Positions 34,783 to 43,711 of a stretch of DNA of 64,000 nucleotides are shown here, piece after piece. Source of the DNA: Verrucomicrobiaceae bacterium. Its GTDB lineage: Bacteria; Verrucomicrobiota; Verrucomicrobiia; Verrucomicrobiales; Verrucomicrobiaceae. Each line of letters starts with the position of its first letter. The stretch's first letter is position 1. Under the pieces are notes generated by a model. It was not told where the DNA came from. It saw only the letters and a program-made list of their open reading frames with translations, and made no database searches. Position numbers and translations under genes: made by a program. The stretch spans positions 1,860,001-1,924,000 of the forward strand of contig JADJPM010000004.1 of NCBI GenBank assembly GCA_016713245.1. The letters run 5' to 3'.

Positions 34783-35384
34783 GGGAAGGAGGGGCTTTGG
34801 TGGGAAATAAGATCACGCATGCGAGCGAGTCCACGACGCAATCGGCTCTTCACGGAGCCCAGCGGCATCTGGAGATGCCCGGCGATCTCTTCGTGAGTCA
34901 AACCTTTCAAGAAGGCGAGATGCAGGACCTGGCGCTGCTCGCCTGGCAAGACCTCCAGCGCCTGATGAACGGTGCTGGCGGCTTCCGCAGCCACGGAATG
35001 GTCGTAGGCGGTCGGTGGCTCCTCCGGCTCAAAAAGACCCGGTTCCTGTGCGGCACGCTCCATGGCGGCGAGATTGCGTTTTTTGGAACGCAGGCGGTTG
35101 AGAGCGGTGTTTCGCGTGATGACGATGAGCCAGGAAACGGCGTTTCCTTTGCTTTCGCAGTAGAGATGTGAGCGGTGCCAGATTTTCACGAAGACATCTT
35201 GGAGCACGTCTTCGACCTCGGCGGTCTCGGACAGCAGGTTATGAGCGATGGCGTTGAGCAGGCCGGAGTAGAGATCGTAGAGTTGCGAGAAGGCATGACG
35301 CTCACCCGCCGCTACACCAGCGAGGAGCTGGGCGGCCTGATGATGCGATTCGTCTGAGTTTATGGGTCCGGGATGAGCCAGCAC
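34779..35384 (-). CDS. ECF sigma factor (SigK/RpoE-like), partner of cupin anti-sigma
   Basis: A 201-residue sigma factor. Region 2 runs from YDLYSGLLNAIAHNLL through EVEDVLQDVFVKIW to AVSWLIVITRNTALNRLR; region 4 from LPGEQRQVLHLAFLKGLTH through EEIAGHLQMPLGSVKSRLRRGLARMR. The start used is GTG 35384, as there is no nearby ATG in frame. It is translationally coupled to the cupin anti-sigma gene. The pairing is typical of the ChrR/RpoE type responding to singlet oxygen or peroxides, though that is inferred from family. Confidence 0.9.
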   Translation of the reverse strand: MLAHPGPINSDESHHQAAQLLAGVAAGERHAFSQLYDLYSGLLNAIAHNLLSETAEVEDVLQDVFVKIWHRSHLYCESKGNAVSWLIVITRNTALNRLRSKKRNLAAMERAAQEPGLFEPEEPPTAYDHSVAAEAASTVHQALEVLPGEQRQVLHLAFLKGLTHEEIAGHLQMPLGSVKSRLRRGLARMRDLISHQSPSFP

Positions 35385-35605
35385 AGAGCTTCAAGGGTTG
35401 GTCATGACACAGGGAGAACTCCGCAGGGATCGGTTTGGATGCACTCCTTTTTGGGGAGCGGCAAAGAATCGCAAAAAGCCGGGATCCAAAAACACCGTCG
35501 GGGTAGCTCGTCAGGAACCGGCCATGGCTTCGCCCGATCTGCCGCTCGCGAGTGCACGGATCGGGCGGAGCTCGGACGGGGACGTGAAATCCATCTCACC
35601 ACCTC

Positions 35606-37657
35606 ATGAAACCCATTCCTCTCCTGCAAAAACGAACGCTGTTGGCGCTGCTGACAGTCGTCGCGGCGGCACAAACGGCCAGCGCCGCTTTTGTCGTCAA
35701 TCTTATGCCCACCGCCTTGGGCGGCGGCTTGTTTCAATACAATGTCTCCGTCACCAACACCGATCCAGATGACTACGTCCGCGTCAGTCTCCTCAACGGG
35801 CCGCTGAATGACACCTTCATCATGCCAAACGCCCCCTTTGGCTTCATGGCGAGCTATGATAGCGGCCTCGGCATCATCGATCTTTTGGAGGACACGGATC
35901 TCTTCGCCGCAGGCTCGACGAAAGGCCTCTTCTCCTTCCAAAGCACCGGCGAGCCCGGATTCAGCTTCACCAACTTTGAGGCGCAGAAGATCAATGGCGA
36001 TCTCTTCACCGGTGCGACGGCCGTGCCAGAGCCGAGTCGCGGCGTGCTGTGCATGGCTGGCTTTTCCATGCTCATGATGATTCGCAAGCGCCGCACCGGT
36101 GCCGCGCCACGTCGTGCTGTCATGGCGCTGGCCGCTGGCGTCTGCATGCAGGGCGCCGCCATGGCCTCCAGCCACAGCGATGCGCCGCTGATCAAACAAG
36201 ATCCCCAGGCCAACATCACCGACGTGTATGCCTTCGTCGGCACCAAATACGATGACCCGAACATCAAAGTGCTGAATGTGCTCGTGAGCGTACGTCCGTT
36301 CTCCGAACCCGGAGATGGAGCAGTGTATGAGCGCTTCGCCGATGATGCGCTCTACAGCATTCACATCACCAACCCCACGACGGGTGCCCAGGTGCTTCGC
36401 TACGACTTCCGCTTCTCCGACATCAATCCGCTGACCGGCCCGGGCCTGAAAAATCCGAACACGATCCTCTCTTACGGCCTTGGCACAGCCGCAGGTGCCA
36501 TCCAGGCCACCGGCGACGCCCAGCAAAACTACACGCAGACCTACAGCGTGCTGAAGAACAATGTGCAGATCGCCACGAACGTGCCAACGCCTCCGCCGAA
36601 CCTCGGCGGCCGCACCACACCGAAATACAACGACGCCAATGGCAACGCCGTCTCCGGTGCCGCCACCTTTGCCGCGCTCGATGACTACACGCGCCTCGCG
36701 GTGCAAACGCTGGCCGATGGCACGGTGGTCTTCGCCGGTCCTCGTGAAGACGGATTCTATGCCGACACCTCGGGCATCTTTGATCTGCTCGATCCCCGCA
36801 TCCTGCAAACCACCGGCGCAGGCGTCGATGGCTTCAAAGGCTTCAACGTCCTCACCTATGCCGTGCAGATCCCGATCAGTGCGCTGCCATCCTTTCCCTT
36901 CAACGCGGCCTTCGCTGACCTCGGTAACAGCGGCAATCCACTCCCCTCCGTCGCTCAGGCGAATGGTGTGGGCGTGTATGCTTCGGTGAGCCGTCCTCGC
37001 AACACGCTGCGCCGCACCGATGGCGAGCCCGTGCACTCCGGCCCGATGATCCAGGTGAATCGCCAGGGCAATCCGCTCTTCAACGAAGTCCTCGTCGCCC
37101 ATCAGGCCAAAGACGCCTACAACCGCGGCCTGCCCACCGGCGATGCGGCCTTCGGCACCTATGCCACGAACTCCGAACTCGCCTTCCTCATCAACGTCGT
37201 CGTCTTCGGCACCGGCAATGGCCTCACACCGCTCGCCACCACCGGACGCGGTGATTTGAATCTCGTTTTCATCCCCGATGTCATCCGTGTGGACACCACC
37301 ACGCCTCCGGTTCGTCTTCCGGGCGATGCAGGCTTTGAACGTCGCGGATTCGCCGGTGGCGATACCACCACAGACTCTTCGGGTCGGGTGAAATCCGGTG
37401 GTTGGCCCAATGGTCGCCGCGTCGGCGATGACGTGGTGGACATCGCCTTGATCGCGGTGGCCAGCGGGCCTTCCTACAGCACCGTCACCGTCCTCGGCGA
37501 CAATGTGAACGCGAACGACCAGCTCTATCATCGCGTCTTCCCCTTACCTCGGCACGCCGCATGCCGGCTCCCGCGTGAATCAGCGTCAGGCCCCCTGAGT
37601 TGTTCGTCCCCCAAACACCTGAAAACCATCAGTCACGGCATGCCGCTCATGCCGTGA
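35606..37657 (+). CDS. Fusion of PEP-CTERM protein and DUF4331 protein, frameshifted near its end
   Basis: Residues 1-140 form a secreted domain with its own signal peptide. At 141-163 lies a complete PEP-CTERM signal (VPEPSRG, hydrophobic stretch, RKRR) that normally ends a protein. It is followed at once by a second signal-like sequence (169-187, RRAVMALAAGVCMQGAAMAS) and then a DUF4331 domain starting SSHSDAPLIKQDP. An internal ATG at 36121 could start a separate DUF4331 protein. Near the end, an extra C in the C4 run at 37540-37543 shifts the frame; removing one C restores an end reading FPYLGTPHAGSRVNQRQAP with a stop at 37596-37598. As it stands the frame runs into the terminator hairpin. 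Function unknown. Confidence 0.75.
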   Translation: MKPIPLLQKRTLLALLTVVAAAQTASAAFVVNLMPTALGGGLFQYNVSVTNTDPDDYVRVSLLNGPLNDTFIMPNAPFGFMASYDSGLGIIDLLEDTDLFAAGSTKGLFSFQSTGEPGFSFTNFEAQKINGDLFTGATAVPEPSRGVLCMAGFSMLMMIRKRRTGAAPRRAVMALAAGVCMQGAAMASSHSDAPLIKQDPQANITDVYAFVGTKYDDPNIKVLNVLVSVRPFSEPGDGAVYERFADDALYSIHITNPTTGAQVLRYDFRFSDINPLTGPGLKNPNTILSYGLGTAAGAIQATGDAQQNYTQTYSVLKNNVQIATNVPTPPPNLGGRTTPKYNDANGNAVSGAATFAALDDYTRLAVQTLADGTVVFAGPREDGFYADTSGIFDLLDPRILQTTGAGVDGFKGFNVLTYAVQIPISALPSFPFNAAFADLGNSGNPLPSVAQANGVGVYASVSRPRNTLRRTDGEPVHSGPMIQVNRQGNPLFNEVLVAHQAKDAYNRGLPTGDAAFGTYATNSELAFLINVVVFGTGNGLTPLATTGRGDLNLVFIPDVIRVDTTTPPVRLPGDAGFERRGFAGGDTTTDSSGRVKSGGWPNGRRVGDDVVDIALIAVASGPSYSTVTVLGDNVNANDQLYHRVFPLPRHAACRLPRESASGPLSCSSPKHLKTISHGMPLMP

Positions 37658-37662
37658 CTGAT
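37628..37662 (+). terminator. Hairpin terminator after the DUF4331 gene
   Basis: A perfect 15-bp stem (ATCAGTCACGGCATG and its complement) with loop CCGCT, followed by TTTTCC. It lies 29 nt past the restored DUF4331 stop and just before the TPR gene, so it may cause partial termination between the two. Confidence 0.75.
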
Positions 37663-37678
37663 TTTCCTGAGCACCGCC

Positions 37679-38992
37679 ATGTCCACGTCATCATCCGAGC
37701 CACGTTCCCCGTTCGACAGCCTCGCCATGCGTGCAGGCCGGGTGCTGTTGCTGCTCGTCGCTGCCTCGACCAGCTTCGGACTGTATTCGCTTCAAAAACA
37801 GCCCGCCGTGCCAGTCACGCCATCCGCAGCATCGGCCACTACTTCATCCAACGACTCGAAAGAACCTACCGCTGCCGATTTCGTGCGCCGAGGCGACGAT
37901 TTGATGCAGTTGCAGCGCGAATCCAATGTCAGTCGCCTCTACGATCTCGCCGAGAAAGAATACCGCGCCGCCCTTTCGCTCGATCCGAAGCATGTGGAGG
38001 CCATTCTTGGCCTCGCGTGGGTCAGTAGCTCGCGTCATCAGTTTGCGAAGGCTTGCGACTACGCGCGTGAGGCCCTCGCCATCCATCCGAAACTCCAAGG
38101 TGCCTACTCGCTGCTCGCCGATGCCGCTGTCGAGCTCGGCGATTACGAAGCCGCCTTCCAGCATTGCCAAACCGCTCTCGATCTCGGCCCCAATCTCACG
38201 ACTTACAGCCGCGCCGCGCATTTGCTCTGGCTCACCGGCGATCCGCATGAAGCCCAGGTGCTCATGCACAAAGCCATCAAAGCTGGCGGCACACGCCCGG
38301 AGCATACCGCGTGGTGTCGCGTCGAACTCGCCCAAATGCATCTCCACGCTGGTGATCTCGGCCAAGCGGAGCAGCAGGCCATCCTCGCCTTCAATGCCGT
38401 GCCACGTCATCCGCGCATGCTGATCACGATGGGCCGCATCAAAGCCGCGCAGCAGGATTTCAAGGCCGCGGAGGAGTTCTTCACCAGCGCTTTGAAGTCC
38501 GAGCCCTCGCACGATGCCCTCGTCGCCCTTGGTGAACTCCAACTCGTCCAAAACAAGCCTGAGGAAGCCGAAAAAACCTTCCAGCGACTCATTCAGATGC
38601 ACACGCTCGATTTGTCACATCCCGCGCAGCTCGCCCGCTTCTACGCCGACCACGATCGGCAGTTGCCCGATGCCCTCGCCGCCGCCGAGGCCGCGCATCG
38701 CGAGAGCAACAGCATCTACGTCCTCGACACCCTCGCGTGGTGCCTGCACAAAAATGGCCGACACGAAAAAGCCCGCCGCATCATCGAAGCCGCCCTCAAG
38801 TGGAAAACTCCGGATGCCACCATCCACTACCACGCTGGCATGATCTACGCCCAGCTCGGCGAAAAAGACGCCGCCCGCCATCACCTGAAGCAGGCTCTTC
38901 AGATCAATCCGCACTTTTGCCCCTTCGCAGCCCCCATCGCCCGCAAAGAACTCGCCCGCGAGCAGATCGCCACCGCGGAAGATTTGCAGTGA
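37679..38992 (+). CDS. Membrane-anchored TPR protein
   Basis: A 437-residue protein with one N-terminal membrane helix or uncleaved signal (about 18-37), a Ser/Thr-rich linker and about nine tetratricopeptide-type repeats (for example AEKEYRAALSLDPKHVEAIL, ACDYAREALAIHPKL, AAFQHCQTALDLGPN). TPR proteins hold protein complexes together; no catalytic motif is seen. It follows the DUF4331 gene closely, an arrangement that suggests joint function. It lies 18 nt before the DUF58 gene. Confidence 0.85.
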   Translation: MSTSSSEPRSPFDSLAMRAGRVLLLLVAASTSFGLYSLQKQPAVPVTPSAASATTSSNDSKEPTAADFVRRGDDLMQLQRESNVSRLYDLAEKEYRAALSLDPKHVEAILGLAWVSSSRHQFAKACDYAREALAIHPKLQGAYSLLADAAVELGDYEAAFQHCQTALDLGPNLTTYSRAAHLLWLTGDPHEAQVLMHKAIKAGGTRPEHTAWCRVELAQMHLHAGDLGQAEQQAILAFNAVPRHPRMLITMGRIKAAQQDFKAAEEFFTSALKSEPSHDALVALGELQLVQNKPEEAEKTFQRLIQMHTLDLSHPAQLARFYADHDRQLPDALAAAEAAHRESNSIYVLDTLAWCLHKNGRHEKARRIIEAALKWKTPDATIHYHAGMIYAQLGEKDAARHHLKQALQINPHFCPFAAPIARKELAREQIATAEDLQ

Positions 38993-39010
38993 CGGCTTCG
39001 TTTGCCTCGA

Positions 39011-39919
39011 ATGCCATCCTTCCTCGACCCTGCCGCGCTCATGCGGATCAAATCGCTCGAACTCCGGGCGAAGGTCGTCGTCGAGGGCCTCTGGAAAGGC
39101 ATGCACCGCAGCCCGTATCACGGCTTCTCCGTCGAATTCAGCGAATACCGCGCCTACGTGCAAGGCGACGACCCACGCTACATCGACTGGAAAGTGCTCG
39201 CCCGCAGTGACCGCACCTACATCAAGAAATTCGAAGACGAGACCAATCTGCGCTGCCAGCTCGTCATCGATCACAGCAAGTCGATGAAGTTTGGCTCGCA
39301 AGGCTTCACCAAGGCCGATTACGCCGCCACGCTGGCAGCCACGCTCGCCTCATTCCTGATGAAGCAGGGCGATGCGGCCGGATTGACCACGTTTGCGGAT
39401 GGCATCGAAGAACACATGCCGCCGCGCAATCGCCCCGGTCATCTGCGTCGCCTCATCACCGAGCTGGAACGCCCCGCCAAGGCCGCAGGCACCTCGCTGG
39501 AGCTTTCCGTCGGCCAGCTTGCCGACCTGCTGCGCAAACGCGGCATGATTTGCCTCATCACCGACCTTTTGGCCCCCATCGAGCATTTGGAGCGCCAACT
39601 CGCCCTTCTCGGCGCGATGGGCCACGACCTCGTTTTGTTCCATTTGATGGACCGCGCCGAGATTGACTTCACCTTCGACAAATCCGCTCATTTTCGCGAT
39701 TTGGAGAGCGGAACGGAGCGATTCGTCGATCCGCATCTCGCGCGTGAAAGTTACCTTCAGCGCCTCAAAGCGCATCGCGAGTCCATCCAAGCCGCCACCG
39801 ACCGCCACAACGTCGAATACCACTTCTGCCCCACCGATCAGCCCTTGGAAGAAGTCCTCTTCGACTTCCTCAGCGCCCGCCAACACCGGAAATCAAAAAT
39901 CATAAATCATAAATCATAA
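39011..39919 (+). CDS. DUF58 domain protein
   Basis: A 302-residue soluble protein. The DUF58 core is marked by FSEYRAYVQGDDPRYIDW and LVIDHSKSMKF, a vWA-like fold with a partial MIDAS (DHSKS). DUF58 proteins work with MoxR ATPases and BatA-type vWA membrane proteins; the vWA gene follows, the MoxR gene is upstream at 32604. ATG 39011 is chosen over the TTG 9 nt upstream. The last nine residues (KSKIINHKS) and the stop codon are encoded by a run of 7-bp repeats, so the original C-terminus was probably different. Confidence 0.9.
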   Translation: MPSFLDPAALMRIKSLELRAKVVVEGLWKGMHRSPYHGFSVEFSEYRAYVQGDDPRYIDWKVLARSDRTYIKKFEDETNLRCQLVIDHSKSMKFGSQGFTKADYAATLAATLASFLMKQGDAAGLTTFADGIEEHMPPRNRPGHLRRLITELERPAKAAGTSLELSVGQLADLLRKRGMICLITDLLAPIEHLERQLALLGAMGHDLVLFHLMDRAEIDFTFDKSAHFRDLESGTERFVDPHLARESYLQRLKAHRESIQAATDRHNVEYHFCPTDQPLEEVLFDFLSARQHRKSKIINHKS

Positions 39920-39936
39920 ATCATAAATCATAAATC
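39888..39936 (+). repeat. Seven-copy 7-bp tandem repeat ending the DUF58 gene
   Basis: Seven adjoining heptamers, GGAAATC, AAAAATC and five exact ATAAATC, overlap the 3' end of the DUF58 gene and supply its stop codon. The array stops 3 nt before the GTG start of the next gene. ATAAATC also occurs as a unit in the left arm of element 1. Copy number could vary between strains. Confidence 0.85.
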
Positions 39937-39939
39937 TCC

Positions 39940-41955
39940 GTGTCCTGGCTCTTCCCACTCTACCTCGCTGGTGCCGCCGCGATCCTCGCGCCGATCCTGC
40001 TGCATCTGCGCCGTCGGCCGCCGCAGGATCGGGTGGAGTTCAGCTCGCTGCTCTTTCTCGATGCGCAGACGCCCGTGCCAGTCTCGAAGCGCCGCTTGGA
40101 AAACTGGCTGCTGCTCCTGCTGCGTTGCCTCGCCCTCATTTTGCTCGCCTTGATGTTCTCGCGGCCGTTTTGGCCATCCGAGCAAAGCGCGACCGCCTCC
40201 GCCAGTCGGGCCACGCTGATCTTGATCGACCGCAGCGCCTCGATGCGTCGCGAGGACCTTTGGCAACGTGCGATGGCCGAGGCCGAAAAGCTCGTCCGCG
40301 AGGCCAAAATCACCGACCGTGTCGCCTTCGCCGTGTTTGATCGTGAGTTGAAGCCCTTGTGGACCTTTGATGAAGATCGTCAGGCACCTGCGAATCGTCT
40401 CACCGCCCTCAAAAGCCGCCTGGAAGCTCTTTCGCCGACTTGGGCCGCGACGCATCTCGACCGGGCGCTGATCGCCGCCGTGCCCAGTTTTGATTCCAGC
40501 ACCGCCACGCTGCAAAAACGCATTCACCTCATCTCCGACCTTCAAGAAGGCGCGAAGCTGGATGCGCTGCGCAGCATCGCTTGGCCCGCGGAGATCACAC
40601 TGAGCCTTCATCGGGTGGAGGCGGCCGTGCAGGATAACTTGAGCGCCACCCTCGCCGCGAGGGACACAAGCGACGAAAGCGCCCGGAGAGCGGACGCCCT
40701 CGTCCGCCTTCGTCTCTCCAACACACGCGACTCCGCTCTTCGCGATTTCACCCTCGCCTGGCAAAACGCTCCGATGGCCGAGGCCATCACCGCGCAGCTC
40801 CCGCCGGGCGCCTCGCGGATTCTTCCCGCTCCGCCAAACGCCACGAATGCCACCACGCTCACTCTCAGCGGCGACAAACACGACTTCGACAATCGCGTCT
40901 TCATCGCCCCGCCGCAGCCTCGCACCGTGCGCATCCACTTTCTCGGCAAAGAAGCCACGCGTGATGAGGCTTCCGCGCCTCTTTACTATCTCTCTCGTGC
41001 GCTTCAGCCCACCGCCACGCTTGCCCCGCAACTCACCGCGGATGAAAAGCTCCCCGCTCAGCCCGCCGACATCCTTTTCATGGTCGGCAATGCTCCCGCC
41101 GAGGGCGTTCGCGATTACCTCGAACGCGGCGGTTTCCTCGTCGTGGCTCCGAGCGATGCCAGCTTGCTCAAATCACTCGGATTTGATGTCACCATCACGC
41201 CCGATACCAGCGATGACTACCGCATGCTCGCCGAAGTCAAAACAGAGCATCCACTCCTCAAACCCTTCGCCGATCCCAAACTCCGCGACTTCACCAAACT
41301 CCGCTTCTGGAAGCATCGCATCATCCGTGATGCGCGCACTCCTGCACGCCCCTCCGGCCTCGAAATTCTCGCCACCTTCGACAACGGCCATCCCGCCATC
41401 CTCAGCGCCCGCCTTGGCAAAGGCACGCTCATCGTCCTCGCCTCTGGTTGGCATCCGGCGGACAGTCAGCTGGCCCTGAGCACGAAGTTTGTGCCGCTTC
41501 TCTATGGCTGGCTAGCTGCGGCAGGCTTCAGCCACGATCCCGCTGCCACGCTGCTCGTCGGCGATTCGTTGCCGCTAAATGCCGCCCAAGCCCAAACCAT
41601 TACCGATCCCGAAAACAAGACGCACAGCCTCAAGCTCGGCGAGACCTTCACCACGAGCCAGCTCGGCCTTCATAAGGTCCAAAGCGCCGAGAATACCCAA
41701 ATCTTCGCCGTAAACCTTTCGCCGGAGGAAGGCCGTGTACTACCGCTCGAGCCGGCAAAGCTCGTCGAATATGGTTTGAAGCTCTCTTCGTCCTCCGAGC
41801 CTCAAAACGAATCTTCCACCACCGATCAGCGCCTCACGGCCTCGGACTCTGAGCAGCGGCAGCATCTCTGGTGGTGGTTTTTGATAGGCCTCTTGGCGGT
41901 TCTCCTGCTCGAAACCGCACTCGCCGGGCGCACGAGATCGGCGCTGGCATCTTGA
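39940..41955 (+). CDS. BatA-like membrane protein with vWA domain
   Basis: A 671-residue membrane protein. The N-terminal double-helix domain (helices about 4-22 and 55-73, with the RRRPPQDRVEFSSL segment between) is the BatA/TIGR02226 type. A vWA domain follows with a MIDAS motif DRSAS (97-101), then long beta-rich periplasmic regions and a C-terminal helix (about 642-660). Such proteins pair with MoxR and DUF58 proteins, in envelope stress or metal-insertion roles. Start is GTG 39940; the spacer before it is made of 7-bp repeats, leaving little room for a ribosome site. Confidence 0.88.
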   Translation: MSWLFPLYLAGAAAILAPILLHLRRRPPQDRVEFSSLLFLDAQTPVPVSKRRLENWLLLLLRCLALILLALMFSRPFWPSEQSATASASRATLILIDRSASMRREDLWQRAMAEAEKLVREAKITDRVAFAVFDRELKPLWTFDEDRQAPANRLTALKSRLEALSPTWAATHLDRALIAAVPSFDSSTATLQKRIHLISDLQEGAKLDALRSIAWPAEITLSLHRVEAAVQDNLSATLAARDTSDESARRADALVRLRLSNTRDSALRDFTLAWQNAPMAEAITAQLPPGASRILPAPPNATNATTLTLSGDKHDFDNRVFIAPPQPRTVRIHFLGKEATRDEASAPLYYLSRALQPTATLAPQLTADEKLPAQPADILFMVGNAPAEGVRDYLERGGFLVVAPSDASLLKSLGFDVTITPDTSDDYRMLAEVKTEHPLLKPFADPKLRDFTKLRFWKHRIIRDARTPARPSGLEILATFDNGHPAILSARLGKGTLIVLASGWHPADSQLALSTKFVPLLYGWLAAAGFSHDPAATLLVGDSLPLNAAQAQTITDPENKTHSLKLGETFTTSQLGLHKVQSAENTQIFAVNLSPEEGRVLPLEPAKLVEYGLKLSSSSEPQNESSTTDQRLTASDSEQRQHLWWWFLIGLLAVLLLETALAGRTRSALAS

Positions 41956-42032
41956 GATCGTGAAAAAACCTTGTCGCCTCCGATGGTTTGAGGTTTGATC
42001 GGTCTTCTTTCCGAAATCAAAGCCACTCCCGA

Positions 42033-42521
42033 ATGACTGAACTTCATCGCCGCATCGCAGCCGCTCAGGGCTATGTCGAGCTCGGCCTCCACGCGGAGGC
42101 CCGCGAGGAGTTGGCGGCGTTGCCGGTGGCGGCGCACGGGCGGGTGGATGTGATCGAGATCACGCTCTTGTGCCTGATGGGCGAGCGGCGCTGGGAGGAG
42201 GCCTTTGCGCTGGCGGCAAAACTCTGCCAGCAGGAGCCTTCGGAGCCAGGCGGCTTCATCCACGCGGCCTTTTGTTTGCAAGAGATGAACCGCACCGCTG
42301 AGGCACTCGACTTTCTCGGCCGTGGCCCTGCCTCGCTCCGCACGAAGCCGGAGTATTTTTATAACATGGGCTGCTACCACGCGAAGCTCGAGCAGGTGGA
42401 CAAGGCGCTGCGCTATCTGCGGCAGGCTTTTGACCTCGATCCATCTCTCCGCCGCTTTGCTAGGAAGGATGCAGACCTCGCCGCTCTGCGGGAGCATCTT
42501 CACATCGGCACGCCCGCATGA
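42033..42521 (+). CDS. TPR-like protein
   Basis: A 162-residue soluble protein with about three helix-turn-helix TPR-type repeats (ELGLHAEAREELAALP, RRWEEAFALAAKLCQQEP, GCYHAKLEQVDKALRYLRQAFDLDPSL). ATG 42033 is preferred to an upstream start because the repeat pattern begins there. Its stop overlaps the start of the serine hydrolase gene as ATGA (42518-42521), so they are coupled. No specific partner can be named. Confidence 0.8.
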   Translation: MTELHRRIAAAQGYVELGLHAEAREELAALPVAAHGRVDVIEITLLCLMGERRWEEAFALAAKLCQQEPSEPGGFIHAAFCLQEMNRTAEALDFLGRGPASLRTKPEYFYNMGCYHAKLEQVDKALRYLRQAFDLDPSLRRFARKDADLAALREHLHIGTPA

Positions 42522-43696
42522 TCACGCATGTTTCGCCCCGGCAGCTCGCGGCTGTGACCGCGTGGTTTGAGGAAAGCTTCCGCACTCGCGGGGAGTTGGG
42601 AGCCTCCGTCTCCATCTGGCAGGAGGGGCGTGAGATCCTCAGCCTCGGCCACGGGCACTGTGATCGTGCCCGCACTCGTGTGTGGACGCAGGACACGCTG
42701 GTGCCAGTGTGGTCCGCCACGAAGGCACCGGCTGCGGTGTGTTGCCTCATGGCCTTGCACGAGGCCGGGCTGCCGCTCGATTGCCCTGTGGCGGAGATTT
42801 GGCCGGAATTCGTCGGCGGTGGAAAGTCGGACGTGCGCTTTCTCCATCTCCTCACGCATACCGCCGGTCTCTGTGCACTCGATGAACGCGTTCCCATCTT
42901 CAACTACGAGGCCGTCGTCGAGGCGCTGGAGCGTCAAATGCCGCTGTGGGTGCCCGGCGAGCATCAGGGCTACCACGCCCGCACCTTTGGATTCCTCATG
43001 GATGAGATCGTGCGCCGCATCACGGGCGCGGATTCACTCGGTCACTACTTCCACGAGGTTTTTGGCAGTCCGATGGAACTCGATTTTTGGATCGGCCTGC
43101 CGACTGAGCAGTTTGATCGCGTCTCGCCCATCTATCCAGGCAAGATCAGCATCGCCGCCGCAGACCAGCCCTTTCTCAAAGCCTTCAGCACGCCGAACTC
43201 GCTCACGCTCCGCACCTTCCAATCGCCCTTTGGTCTCAATGCCGTGAGTGATTTCAATCAAAGCGAGACCTGGGCCCGCGGTTACGCCAGCATGGGCGGC
43301 GTGGGCAGTGCCCGCGGGCTGGCGAAATTCTACGCCATGCTGGCCGATCAGGGCCGCTGGAAAGGATTCGAGGTCGTGCCGCAGGCTGTGCTGAAGCAGC
43401 TCGAAGAAACCATCTGTGAGAATGATGATGTGGTCCTCCTCACCCCCATCGCTTTTGCTGCTGGTGTGATGCATGATCCCGTCGATCGGAATCCCGAATC
43501 CGAAACGCAGGGCCAAAAGCTCCGCCAGCTCTACGGCCCTTCGACGCGTGCCTATGGTCATCCGGGAGCCGGAGGCAGCCTTGCTTTTGCCGATCCGGAG
43601 AATGCCATCTCCTTCACCTATGTGATGAACCAGATGGAAACCGGTGCTCTGCCTGGTGAGCGAGTCCGTGGCCTCGTCGAGCGGCTCTACGCGTGA
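42518..43696 (+). CDS. Serine beta-lactamase-fold hydrolase (esterase-like)
   Basis: A 392-residue cytoplasmic-looking protein with no signal peptide. The nucleophile motif is SATK (S66, K69). GYHARTFGFLMDEIVRRITG fits the tyrosine block (Tyr in YHA), and the late HPGAGGSLAFADP region is in the position of the third catalytic motif. This fits the class C beta-lactamase-like family in which EstB-type esterases are found. A true beta-lactamase is less likely because a signal peptide is missing. Confidence 0.88.
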   Translation: MITHVSPRQLAAVTAWFEESFRTRGELGASVSIWQEGREILSLGHGHCDRARTRVWTQDTLVPVWSATKAPAAVCCLMALHEAGLPLDCPVAEIWPEFVGGGKSDVRFLHLLTHTAGLCALDERVPIFNYEAVVEALERQMPLWVPGEHQGYHARTFGFLMDEIVRRITGADSLGHYFHEVFGSPMELDFWIGLPTEQFDRVSPIYPGKISIAAADQPFLKAFSTPNSLTLRTFQSPFGLNAVSDFNQSETWARGYASMGGVGSARGLAKFYAMLADQGRWKGFEVVPQAVLKQLEETICENDDVVLLTPIAFAAGVMHDPVDRNPESETQGQKLRQLYGPSTRAYGHPGAGGSLAFADPENAISFTYVMNQMETGALPGERVRGLVERLYA

Positions 43697-43711
43697 GACA
43701 GGCGTGCCTGC

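Noticed and set aside
35402..37531. Minus-strand frame of 709 codons opposite the DUF4331 gene
   Set aside because: No recognisable domain; the plus strand has PEP-CTERM and DUF4331 features.
37540..37543. Programmed ribosomal frameshift in the DUF4331 gene
   Set aside because: A C4 run with no slippery heptamer or stimulator; the shifted product would lose the conserved end, so an extra base is simpler.
42518..43696. Antibiotic-resistance beta-lactamase
   Set aside because: No signal peptide and better fit to esterase-like members of the fold.
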